Below, piece after piece: positions 1 through 5,115 of a stretch of 16,695 nt of DNA; the stretch's first letter is position 1, and every line of letters starts with the position of its first letter. Made by a program: the position numbers and the translations under genes. The stretch spans positions 1 to 16,695 of the forward strand of contig DISD01000066.1 in assembly GCA_002435715.1 (NCBI GenBank). Direction: 5' to 3'. The notes beneath the pieces were generated by a model. It was not told the DNA's origin, made no database searches, and worked only from the letters and a program-made list of their open reading frames with translations. This DNA is from Rhodospirillaceae bacterium UBA6219. GTDB taxonomy: Bacteria > Pseudomonadota > Alphaproteobacteria > Rhodospirillales > Magnetospirillaceae.

Positions 1-120
1 GATCCCTTCCGCAAGCATTGCCTGCTGAACGGTCTGGACGATATCGGTCTGACCCTGATGAAGGACGACAAGATCGCCGCCTTCGAGGCCACTCGCAAGA
101 CGTCCAGCCCCTGGCTGTAA
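1..120 (+). CDS. leuD: 3-isopropylmalate dehydratase small subunit, C-terminal end (partial)
   Basis: This is the last 39 codons and TAA stop of a gene that begins before the window. The peptide starts DPFRKHCLLNGLDDIGLTL and ends SSPWL. It closely matches the C-terminus of LeuD, the small subunit of isopropylmalate isomerase, whose E. coli version has a similar FRRHCLMNGLDSIGLTL segment. LeuD works with LeuC in the cytoplasm to interconvert 2- and 3-isopropylmalate in leucine synthesis. leuB, the next enzyme of the pathway, follows on the same strand, which supports the call and suggests one leu operon. The 145-bp gap to leuB contains a large inverted repeat. Family assignment is firm although only a short tail is visible. 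Confidence 0.93.
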   Translation, partial: DPFRKHCLLNGLDDIGLTLMKDDKIAAFEATRKTSSPWL

Positions 121-122
121 GT

Positions 123-253
123 AAAAGGAACCACAGAGGCACAGAGGCACAAAGAGAGCGTCTTCGATCAGACGCCGTGCCTCCACTCTGAGGTTCGATG
201 ATTTCAGTCTGGCCGGACATCTCTGTGTCTCTGTGCCTCTGTGGTTCACTTTT
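123..253. repeat. Large imperfect inverted repeat with CACAGAGG-type 8-nt units, between leuD and leuB
   Basis: The left arm (129-155) and right arm (220-246) are inverted copies matching at 25 of 27 positions, including an 18-bp perfect core (129-146 against 229-246). Each arm is made of three 8-nt units: CACAGAGG, CACAGAGG, CACAAAGA at 132-155, and three TCTCTGTG/CCTCTGTG units at 220-243. An inner hairpin (GCGTCT 158-163, AGACGC 170-175) sits inside. A/T-rich edges (AAAA at 123-126, TTTTT at 250-254) extend the symmetry. From memory, iterated CACAGAG-type repeats occur in intergenic regions of unrelated bacteria. Whether this is a mobile REP/MITE-like element is inference. The right arm ends 10 bases before the leuB ribosome-binding site. 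Confidence 0.85.
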
Positions 254-256
254 TAT

Positions 257-260
257 GAGG
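257..260 (+). promoter_or_regulatory. Ribosome-binding site deciding the leuB start
   Basis: GAGG lies 5 bases before the ATG at 266. It supports that start over the in-frame GTG at 233, which falls inside the right arm of the inverted repeat and would add 11 residues unlike LeuB. Confidence 0.7.
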
Positions 261-265
261 TTCCC

Positions 266-1372
266 ATGACCGCCAAGAAACTGCTTATCCTCCCCGGCGA
301 CGGTATCGGCCAGGAAGTGATGGTTCAGGTCCGCCGCATCATCGATTGGATGGGCAAGAAGCGGAACATCTCGTTCGACATCACCGAGGGCCTGATCGGC
401 GGCTCGGCCTATGACGTGCACGGCACGCCGCTTTCCGACGAAACCCTGGCCGACGCCATGGCCGCCGACGCGGTGCTGTTGGGCGCCGTGGGTGGCCCCA
501 AGTGGGATGACCTGCCCTTCGAAGTGAAGCCGGAACGCGGCCTGCTGAAGATCCGCAAGGAAATGGGCCTGTTCGCCAATTTGCGTCCGGCCACCGTGTT
601 CGACGCCCTGGTGGAAGCTTCGACCCTGAAGGAAGAAGTGGTCAAGGGCCTGGACATCATGATCGTCCGTGAACTGACCGGCGGCCTGTATTTCGGCCAG
701 CCGCGCGGCATCGAGACCCTGCCCAATGGCGAGCGTAAGGGTGTCAACACCCTGACCTACACCACCAGCGAAATCCAGCGCATCGGCCGCGCCGCTTTCG
801 ACCTGGCCCGCAAGCGTAACAAGCGCCTGTGCAGCGTCGACAAGGCCAACGTGCTGGAATGCACCGTTTTGTGGCGCGAAGAGATGATCAAGCTGCAGAA
901 GGAAGAGTACCAGGACGTGGAATTGTCCCACATGTACGTGGACAACGCCGCCATGCAGCTGGTGCGCAACCCCAAGCAGTTCGACGTCATGGTCACCGAG
1001 AACATGTTCGGCGACATCCTGTCCGACTGCGCCGCCATGCTGACCGGTTCCTTGGGCATGCTGCCGTCGGCGTCGTTGGGTGCCGCCGATGCCAATGGCA
1101 ACCGCAAGGCGCTGTACGAGCCGGTGCACGGTTCCGCCCCCGACATTCAGGGCAAGGACATCGCCAATCCGTTGGCCACCATCTGCTCGTTCTCCATGTG
1201 CCTGCGTTACAGCTTCAACATGGATGCCGAAGCCGACATGATCGACAACGCCGTCAAGGCCGTGCTGAAGGGCGGTCTGCGCACCGCCGACATCATGGCG
1301 CCCGGCAAGGCCAAGGTCTCGACCACGGTGATGGGCGAATCCATCATCCGTGAACTGGACAAGATGGTCTAA
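266..1372 (+). CDS. leuB: 3-isopropylmalate dehydrogenase
   Basis: LeuB oxidises and decarboxylates (2R,3S)-3-isopropylmalate with NAD to 2-oxoisocaproate, the third step committed to leucine, as a cytoplasmic dimer. The 368-residue product has the usual family length. It opens with MTAKKLLILPGDGIG, the nucleotide-site start of the isocitrate/isopropylmalate dehydrogenase family. Other expected features are the RELTGGLYFG segment (135-144) with substrate Arg135 and Tyr142, Lys193 in VDKANVLE, the Mg-binding aspartates in MFGDILSD (Asp250, Asp254), and the NAD-binding EPVHGSAPDIQGK (285-297). The arginines in LLKIRKEMGLFANLRP (97, 107) bind substrate carboxylates. It follows leuD, separated by a hairpin-forming repeat that may uncouple or damp expression. 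A strong terminator 15 bases downstream ends the operon. Confidence 0.98.
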   Translation: MTAKKLLILPGDGIGQEVMVQVRRIIDWMGKKRNISFDITEGLIGGSAYDVHGTPLSDETLADAMAADAVLLGAVGGPKWDDLPFEVKPERGLLKIRKEMGLFANLRPATVFDALVEASTLKEEVVKGLDIMIVRELTGGLYFGQPRGIETLPNGERKGVNTLTYTTSEIQRIGRAAFDLARKRNKRLCSVDKANVLECTVLWREEMIKLQKEEYQDVELSHMYVDNAAMQLVRNPKQFDVMVTENMFGDILSDCAAMLTGSLGMLPSASLGAADANGNRKALYEPVHGSAPDIQGKDIANPLATICSFSMCLRYSFNMDAEADMIDNAVKAVLKGGLRTADIMAPGKAKVSTTVMGESIIRELDKMV

Positions 1373-1387
1373 GCACCATCGCTCAGG

Positions 1388-1424
1388 AAAAAGCCCGCCG
1401 CGAGCGATCGCGGCGGGCTTTTTT
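1388..1424 (+). terminator. Rho-independent terminator of leuB
   Basis: A perfect 11-bp GC-rich stem (GCCCGCCGCGA 1393-1403, TCGCGGCGGGC 1408-1418) with a GCGA tetraloop is followed by six T (1419-1424) and preceded by AAAAA. The A-run makes it partly usable on the other strand too. Confidence 0.93.
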
Positions 1425-1442
1425 ATTCCGTCGAGCCAGATA

Positions 1443-1510
1443 CGGGGCTGCCGCCCCGCTCCCCGCTTGGAGGCATGCCTCCAAACCACCCTTTGATTTA
1501 TCGATAAAAT
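1443..1510. repeat. Cluster of three adjacent palindromes between leuB and folE
   Basis: Three separate dyads lie in a row. CGGGGC/GCCCCG with a 4-nt loop is at 1443-1458. A perfect 18-bp palindrome, TTGGAGGCATGCCTCCAA, is at 1467-1484. A perfect 12-bp AT-rich palindrome, TTTATCGATAAA, is at 1497-1508. Together with the GGGGC-ATT-GCCCC stem just to the right, this looks like one modular intergenic element between convergent genes. I recall similar GGGGCTGCCGCCCCG and GGAGGC-GCCTCC blocks from Rhodospirillales genomes, but copy number cannot be judged here. Confidence 0.6.
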
Positions 1511-1535
1511 AAAAAGGGGTCTGGGGCATTGCCCC
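1506..1535 (-). terminator. Probable rho-independent terminator of folE
   Basis: Reading the minus strand from the folE stop, GGGGC-AAT-GCCCC (1535-1523) is followed by AGACCCC and then TTTTTATTTTAT (1515-1504). The GGGG can pair with the first CCCC or with the second CCCC that touches the T-run, giving two alternative stems. The position 1 base after folE supports a terminator role. Confidence 0.6.
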
Positions 1536-1536
1536 C

Positions 1537-2199
1537 TCACGCGTTGGACAAGCCGACGCTGTGCTGGCCCTGGACCAAGGACATGAATTCCTTGCGGGTG
1601 GCCGGGTTGTCGCGGAACACGCCCAGCATGCGGCTGGTCACCATGGTGACGCCGGGCTTGTGGATGCCGCGTGTGGTCATGCATTGATGGGCGGCTTCGA
1701 TGATTATGGCGACGCCCTTGGGCTGCAACACCTCGTTGATGGTGTTGGCGATCTGGGCGGTCAGCTTTTCCTGGATCTGCAGGCGCTTGGCGAAGACTTC
1801 CACCACCCGGGCCAACTTGCTGATGCCGACGACGCGGCGGTCGGGCAGATAGGCCACGTGGCATTTGCCGATGATCGGCACCATGTGGTGCTCGCAATGG
1901 CTTTCCAGGCGGATGTCGCGCAGGATCACCATTTCGTCGTAACCGTCGGTTTCCTCGAAAGTGCGTTGCAGCATTTCCACCGGGTCCAACTCGTAGCCGG
2001 CGAAGAATTCCTCGTAAGAGCGCACCACCCGGTCGGGCGTTCCCACCAAACCCTCGCGATCCGGGTCGTCGCCGGCCCAGCGGATCAGCGTGCGCACGGC
2101 GTCCTCGGCCTGTTCGCGGCTGGGCTTGCCGGTGGACAGGGCGTCGGAATCCTTGGGCAAAGGCGGGTTCTGGCTTTTCACGTCGGGCTCCTTGGTCAT
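1537..2199 (-). CDS. folE: GTP cyclohydrolase I
   Basis: FolE converts GTP to 7,8-dihydroneopterin triphosphate, the first step of tetrahydrofolate synthesis, as a cytoplasmic homodecamer. The 220-residue product matches the roughly 222 residues of the E. coli enzyme. The conserved core is clear: SHCEHHMVPIIGKCHVAY (100-117) with zinc ligands Cys102 and His105, the VGISKLARVVEVFAKRLQ signature (124-141), and EAAHQCMTTRGI (168-179) with the third zinc ligand Cys173. The N-terminal 35 residues are unconserved and polar. I chose the ATG at 2199 because AAGGGG lies 7 bases before it; in-frame starts at 2235 (ATG) and 2241 (TTG) lack a good ribosome site. It is third in the metZ-apaG-folE operon, 52 bases after apaG. 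Confidence 0.96.
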   Translation of the reverse strand: MTKEPDVKSQNPPLPKDSDALSTGKPSREQAEDAVRTLIRWAGDDPDREGLVGTPDRVVRSYEEFFAGYELDPVEMLQRTFEETDGYDEMVILRDIRLESHCEHHMVPIIGKCHVAYLPDRRVVGISKLARVVEVFAKRLQIQEKLTAQIANTINEVLQPKGVAIIIEAAHQCMTTRGIHKPGVTMVTSRMLGVFRDNPATRKEFMSLVQGQHSVGLSNA

Positions 2200-2251
2200 G
2201 GCAACGCCCCTTGATGTGGCGTCCCCATGGTCCATATGCAAGACCGCCGCG

Positions 2252-2644
2252 TCAATTCAACCGGATGGGTTGATGCGGGCTGTCCAGGGAAAAGGCGGGG
2301 ATGGTCACGTCGAAGACCTGACCATCCGGGCCCTGCATCTGGTAGCTGCCGGCCATGATCCCCGACGGCGTCGACAGTGGTGTTCCACTGGTATATTCGA
2401 ACGATTCGCCGGGGTTCAGCACCGGTTGTTCGCCCACCACGCCCGGGCCCTGCACTTCCTGCAGCCGGCCCATGGCGTCGGTGATTTTCCAGTGGCGGCT
2501 TTTCAACTGGACGGTGGTGGCGCCCTGGTTCTCGATGCGCACGTGATAGGCCCAGACGAAATGGTTTTCGTCCGGCGACGACTGGTCGTCCAAATAGTTC
2601 GGCCGCACGGTGATGCGGATGCCGTGGGTGGTTTCAGTATACAT
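2252..2644 (-). CDS. apaG: Co2+/Mg2+ efflux-associated protein ApaG (DUF525 family)
   Basis: The 130-residue product has the typical ApaG length and pattern. It starts with a short strand region (TETTHGIRITVRPNYL). It continues through FVWAYHVRIENQG (29-41), QLKSRHWKITDAMGRLQEVQGPGVVGEQP (46-74) and PGESFEYTSGTPLSTPSGIMAGSYQM (78-103). ApaG is a small fibronectin-III-like cytoplasmic beta-sandwich. In enterobacteria it lies next to apaH and is linked to Co/Mg tolerance, but its biochemical role is not settled. Adjacency to metZ is, to my knowledge, common in alphaproteobacteria. It starts 41 bases after metZ and precedes folE, so it should be co-transcribed under the SAM-II riboswitch. The ribosome site (GGAACAG) is weak. 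Confidence 0.95.
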   Translation of the reverse strand: MYTETTHGIRITVRPNYLDDQSSPDENHFVWAYHVRIENQGATTVQLKSRHWKITDAMGRLQEVQGPGVVGEQPVLNPGESFEYTSGTPLSTPSGIMAGSYQMQGPDGQVFDVTIPAFSLDSPHQPIRLN

Positions 2645-2663
2645 TTTCGGCTGTTCCGCGCCC

Positions 2664-2688
2664 TGATGACTTCCCTAAAGCGTCATCA
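2664..2688 (-). other. Short hairpin overlapping the metZ stop codon
   Basis: TGATGAC (2664-2670) and GTCATCA (2682-2688) form 7-bp arms around an 11-base loop. The arm includes the metZ TGA. There is no T-run after it, so it is unlikely to be a full terminator. It could influence read-through or mRNA stability between metZ and apaG. Function is not shown by sequence. Confidence 0.4.
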
Positions 2689-3879
2689 TATTCCCTTTTT
2701 CAGGGCCAAGGCCAGATCGTCGATCAGGTCCTGGGCGTCTTCCAGTCCCACCGACAGGCGAATCAGGCCTTCGCCGATGCCCTGGGCCAGCTTGGCTTCC
2801 GGGGCCAGGCGCTGGTGGGTGGTGGTCCAGGGATGGCAGGCCAAGGACTTGGAATCACCCAGATTGTTGGAGATGTCGACGACTTCCAACCCGTTCAGCA
2901 GGGAATAGGCCGCGGCCTTGCCGCCCTTCAGGTGGAAGGCGACGATGCCGCCGAAGCCGCGCATCTGGGACTTGGCCAGTTCGTGCTGGGGATGGCTTCC
3001 CAGGCCGGGATAGATGACTTTTTCGATCTCGGGGCGGCTTTCCAGGAAACGGGCCACCGCCAGGGCGTTGGCGCAATGACGCTCGACCCGCAGATCCAAG
3101 GTTTCCAAGCCCTTCAGCAGCACCCAGGCGTTGAACGGCGACAGCGCCGGGCCGGTGTGGCGCAGATAAGGCCCCAGCACGTCGTTGCAGAATTCATGGC
3201 TGCCCAGGATGGCGCCGCCCAGACAGCGGCCCTGGCCGTCGATGTGCTTGGTGGCCGAATAGACCACCACGTCGGCGCCCAGGGCCAAGGGGCTTTGCAG
3301 GATCGGCGTGGCGAAGACATTGTCCACCACCACCCGGGCGCCGGCCTGGTGGGCCAGTTCCGCCACCGCCGGCAGGTCGATGATTTCCAGCGTCGGGTTC
3401 GAGGGCGTTTCCAGGAACACCACCGCCGTGGGCTGGGAAAGCGCTTGCTTCCACTGGTCCAGATCGGTGCCGTCGACGAAGTGCGCGCTAATGCCGAAAC
3501 GCGGCAGCAAATCGTTGATGATCCAGGTACACGAGCCGAACAGGGCGCGCGGCGCCACCACCCGGTCACCGGCTTTCAACTGGCAGACCAAAGCGGCGTG
3601 GACGGCGGCCATGCCCGACCCGGTGGCGCGGCAGGCCTCGGCGCCTTCGACGGCGGCCAGACGGTCCTCGAACATGGCCACGGTCGGGTTCTTGAAGCGC
3701 GAATAGACCATGCGGTCCAAGGTGCCGTCGAAGCTTTGTTCTGCTTCCTCGGCACTGCCATAGACGAAGCCGGAATTCATGAAGATGGCTTCGCTGGTCT
3801 CGGAGAATCCGCTGCGGGCGGTTCCTGCACGAACCGACAAAGTGCGAGGACGAAGCGTACGGGTGGTCTTGGTGGTCAT
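2686..3879 (-). CDS. metZ: O-succinylhomoserine sulfhydrylase
   Basis: MetZ is a PLP enzyme of the Cys/Met gamma-family that joins sulfide to O-succinylhomoserine, giving homocysteine directly. The 397-residue product has the family landmarks. YSRFKNPT (59-66) holds the phosphate-binding Tyr59 and Arg61 contributed by the partner subunit. SGMAAVHAAL follows at 88-97. ETPSNPTLEIID lies at 157-168. VVVDNVFATP (183-192) has Asp186, which contacts the pyridine nitrogen, and YSATKHIDGQGR (207-218) carries the Schiff-base Lys211. SNNLGDSKSLACHPWTTTH toward the end is also typical. The ATG at 3879 is preceded by GAAGGGG; an in-frame TTG at 3897 is less likely. It is first gene of the operon and sits behind a SAM-II riboswitch, which favours MetZ over cystathionine gamma-synthase. 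Confidence 0.95.
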   Translation of the reverse strand: MTTKTTRTLRPRTLSVRAGTARSGFSETSEAIFMNSGFVYGSAEEAEQSFDGTLDRMVYSRFKNPTVAMFEDRLAAVEGAEACRATGSGMAAVHAALVCQLKAGDRVVAPRALFGSCTWIINDLLPRFGISAHFVDGTDLDQWKQALSQPTAVVFLETPSNPTLEIIDLPAVAELAHQAGARVVVDNVFATPILQSPLALGADVVVYSATKHIDGQGRCLGGAILGSHEFCNDVLGPYLRHTGPALSPFNAWVLLKGLETLDLRVERHCANALAVARFLESRPEIEKVIYPGLGSHPQHELAKSQMRGFGGIVAFHLKGGKAAAYSLLNGLEVVDISNNLGDSKSLACHPWTTTHQRLAPEAKLAQGIGEGLIRLSVGLEDAQDLIDDLALALKKGI

Positions 3880-3941
3880 CTGGGGCCCCTTCGGCAAGGA
3901 TACCCGACCGTGGCATGTCCAAGCAAAAGCTTGGCTGCGTG
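3880..3941 (-). promoter_or_regulatory. Expression platform of the metZ riboswitch
   Basis: Between the aptamer and the metZ ATG, the minus strand holds a CCAAGC-TTTT-GCTTGG hairpin (3934-3919) flanked by GGCA/TGCC, which can extend it. Just before the start, CCTT-GCCG-AAGG (3899-3888) can mask the GAAGGGG ribosome site, and GGGGCCCC is itself self-complementary. No T-run follows the main hairpin, so control of translation initiation fits better than termination. The exact switching mechanism is inferred. Confidence 0.5.
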
Positions 3942-3996
3942 CCTCTTTAGCGCTTGTTTATCGTGGCCGCAAGCCGGTCGGACAAATCACCACGGG
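3942..3996 (-). promoter_or_regulatory. SAM-II riboswitch aptamer upstream of metZ
   Basis: On the minus strand the block begins CGTGGTGATTTG and ends GCTAAAGAGG, closely following the conserved SAM-II (SAM-alpha) pattern as I know it. Stem P1 is CGTGG (3994-3990) with CCACG (3966-3962). The loop word GCTTG (3974-3970) is complementary to CAAGC in the tail (3956-3952), giving the expected H-type pseudoknot. Conserved GTGATTTG, ATAAAC and GCTAAAGAG elements are all present. SAM-II aptamers bind S-adenosylmethionine and lower expression of methionine genes in alphaproteobacteria, usually metA or metZ/metX. The position just downstream of a good promoter and upstream of metZ fits completely. Confidence 0.95.
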
Positions 3997-4002
3997 GCGA
4001 AA

Positions 4003-4031
4003 TACATAGCCGGTGGCGCGAATAAGGTCAA
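4003..4031 (-). promoter_or_regulatory. Sigma-70-type promoter of metZ-apaG-folE
   Basis: On the minus strand, TTGACC (4031-4026) and TATGTA (4008-4003) are separated by 17 bases. The expected start site is near 3996, the first base of the SAM-II aptamer, so the transcript would begin with the riboswitch. Confidence 0.65.
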
Positions 4032-4101
4032 GTGTAGCAGAATAACGAAAACCTAATGTAAATAACCCTGTTAAGATTCGGGGAAATGCACCGCCAACCC
4101 C

Positions 4102-4130
4102 TTGAGTCGGGCGGCTTGCGGCATTACGTT
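4102..4130 (+). promoter_or_regulatory. Possible fabI promoter
   Basis: TTGAGT (4102-4107) and TACGTT (4125-4130) lie 17 bases apart on the plus strand and would give a leader of about 27 bases before the fabI ATG. The -10 box is weak. The rest of the divergent gap toward metZ (4032-4101) is AT-richer but shows no clear operator. Confidence 0.4.
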
Positions 4131-4163
4131 GCAATGCAGCGAAACTCAAGGAGGCGATCCGAC

Positions 4164-4964
4164 ATGGACGCGACCGTGAAGCCTTATCTGAACGTTCCCA
4201 CCCTGTCGCTCAAGGGCAAGAAGGGGTTGGTCATCGGCATCGCCAACGACCAGAGCATCGCCTATGGCTGCGCGCTGCATTGCCGCGCCAACGGTGCCGA
4301 GCTGGCCATCACCTATTTGAACGACAAGGCCGACAAATGGGTGCGTCCGCTGGCCGAGGGCCTTGACGCGTCCATCATCATGCCCTGCGACGTGGCCGTC
4401 GACGGCCAGTTGGAAGCGGTGTTCGCCGAGATCGAAAAGAAGTGGGGCAAGCTGGATTTCGTCATCCACTCCATCGCTTTCGCCAACCGTGAAGACCTGC
4501 ATGGCCGCGTTACCGATTGCTCGCGCGACGGCTTCATGCTGGCCATGGACATTTCGTGCCATTCCTTCATGCGCTGCGCCAAGCTGGCCGAACCGCTGAT
4601 GACGGATGGCGGCGCGCTGATCACCGTGTCGTTCTATGGCGGCCGCAAGGTGGTCGAGCATTACAACGTCATGGGTCCGGTCAAGGCCGCTCTGGAAGCG
4701 TCCACCAAGTACATGGCCGCTGAATTGGGCCCCAAGGGTATCCGCGTTCTGGCCCTGTCGCCCGGCCCGCTGAAGACCCGTGCCGCTTCCGGCATCGACC
4801 ATTTCGACGAATTGATGGACGCCGCCGCCGCCAAGGCGCCGACCCATCATCTCGCCGACATCGACGATTGCGGTTCGTTCGCCGCCTATCTGGTCAGCGA
4901 TCAGGCCAAGTCGGTGACCGGCACCACCTTGTTCATCGACGGCGGCTACCACATCGTCGGCTGA
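4164..4964 (+). CDS. fabI: Enoyl-[acyl-carrier-protein] reductase (NADH), divergent FabI
   Basis: FabI reduces trans-2-enoyl-ACP, the last step of each fatty-acid elongation cycle, in the cytoplasm. The 266-residue product is an SDR of FabI type. Its nucleotide site is GLVIGIANDQSIAYG (21-35), followed by IHSIAFANREDL (101-112). The catalytic Tyr-x6-Lys pair is Tyr167 and Lys174 in HYNVMGPVKAALE, and LSPGPLKTRAASGI follows later. The first Tyr of the E. coli active site (Tyr146) is replaced by Phe157, with Tyr next to it; mycobacterial InhA also has Phe there. The position of E. coli Gly93 is Ala105. A strong AAGGAGG (4148-4154) fixes the ATG at 4164 rather than an upstream ATG at 4086. The gene is monocistronic, with its own terminator. 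Whether it is the main or a second enoyl reductase cannot be told here. Confidence 0.92.
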   Translation: MDATVKPYLNVPTLSLKGKKGLVIGIANDQSIAYGCALHCRANGAELAITYLNDKADKWVRPLAEGLDASIIMPCDVAVDGQLEAVFAEIEKKWGKLDFVIHSIAFANREDLHGRVTDCSRDGFMLAMDISCHSFMRCAKLAEPLMTDGGALITVSFYGGRKVVEHYNVMGPVKAALEASTKYMAAELGPKGIRVLALSPGPLKTRAASGIDHFDELMDAAAAKAPTHHLADIDDCGSFAAYLVSDQAKSVTGTTLFIDGGYHIVG

Positions 4965-4979
4965 TCCGGCGAAGACAAG

Positions 4980-5012
4980 AACGCCCGGCGGGGAAACCTG
5001 CCGGGCGTTTTT
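4980..5012 (+). terminator. Rho-independent terminator of fabI
   Basis: AACGCCCGGC (4980-4989) pairs with GCCGGGCGTT (5000-5009) around a 10-base loop containing GGAAACC, followed by a T-run ending at 5012. It lies 15 bases after the fabI stop. Confidence 0.9.
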
Positions 5013-5026
5013 ATTTGGGAATACGT

Positions 5027-5067
5027 CAGCTCAGCCTGCGCGGCGTTTGAGCGGGCCCGGCACGGGC
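5027..5067. repeat. Dispersed repeat, copy A (with GCCCG-GCA-CGGGC hairpin)
   Basis: About 40 bases here resemble 13673-13712. Both copies hold CGGCG-A/T-TTGAGC followed by the 13-base hairpin GCCCGGCACGGGC (5055-5067 here), and both have an upstream AGCC-containing segment. The two copies have the same orientation. Copy A lies in the convergent gap between fabI and the DUF2336 gene, next to a strong perfect hairpin at 5080-5115. It is probably a REP-like intergenic family; two copies are all that can be seen. Confidence 0.65.
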
Positions 5068-5079
5068 CGTATGGACAAG

Positions 5080-5115
5080 CTAGAACTGTTTCCGTCTAAA
5101 CGGAAACAGTTCTAG
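5080..5115. repeat. Perfect 16-bp-arm hairpin over the DUF2336 gene stop
   Basis: CTAGAACTGTTTCCGT (5080-5095) and its exact inverse (5100-5115) flank the loop CTAA. The right arm contains the TAG stop codon of the minus-strand DUF2336 gene (5114-5112). No T-run follows on either strand, so a repeat element or 3'-end stabiliser is more likely than a classical terminator. The fabI terminator lies 70 bases to the left. Confidence 0.85.

Noticed and set aside
132..243. CACAGAGG repeats as a CRISPR-like array
   Set aside because: The units are 8 nt, directly adjacent, only three per arm and inverted between arms, with no spacers.
233..265. An 11-residue N-terminal extension of leuB from a GTG
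   Set aside because: It lies in the right arm of the inverted repeat, does not resemble LeuB, and the ATG at 266 has its own ribosome site.
2200..2241. Longer folE starting at TTG 2241 or ATG 2235
   Set aside because: The extra residues are unconserved and there is no good ribosome site, while AAGGGG precedes ATG 2199 at 7 bases.
3880..3897. metZ start at TTG 3897
   Set aside because: It would consume the GAAGGGG ribosome site that fits ATG 3879 and shorten the riboswitch expression platform.
4086..4163. fabI starting at ATG 4086
   Set aside because: The strong AAGGAGG at 4148-4154 points to ATG 4164, and the extra 26 residues do not look like FabI.
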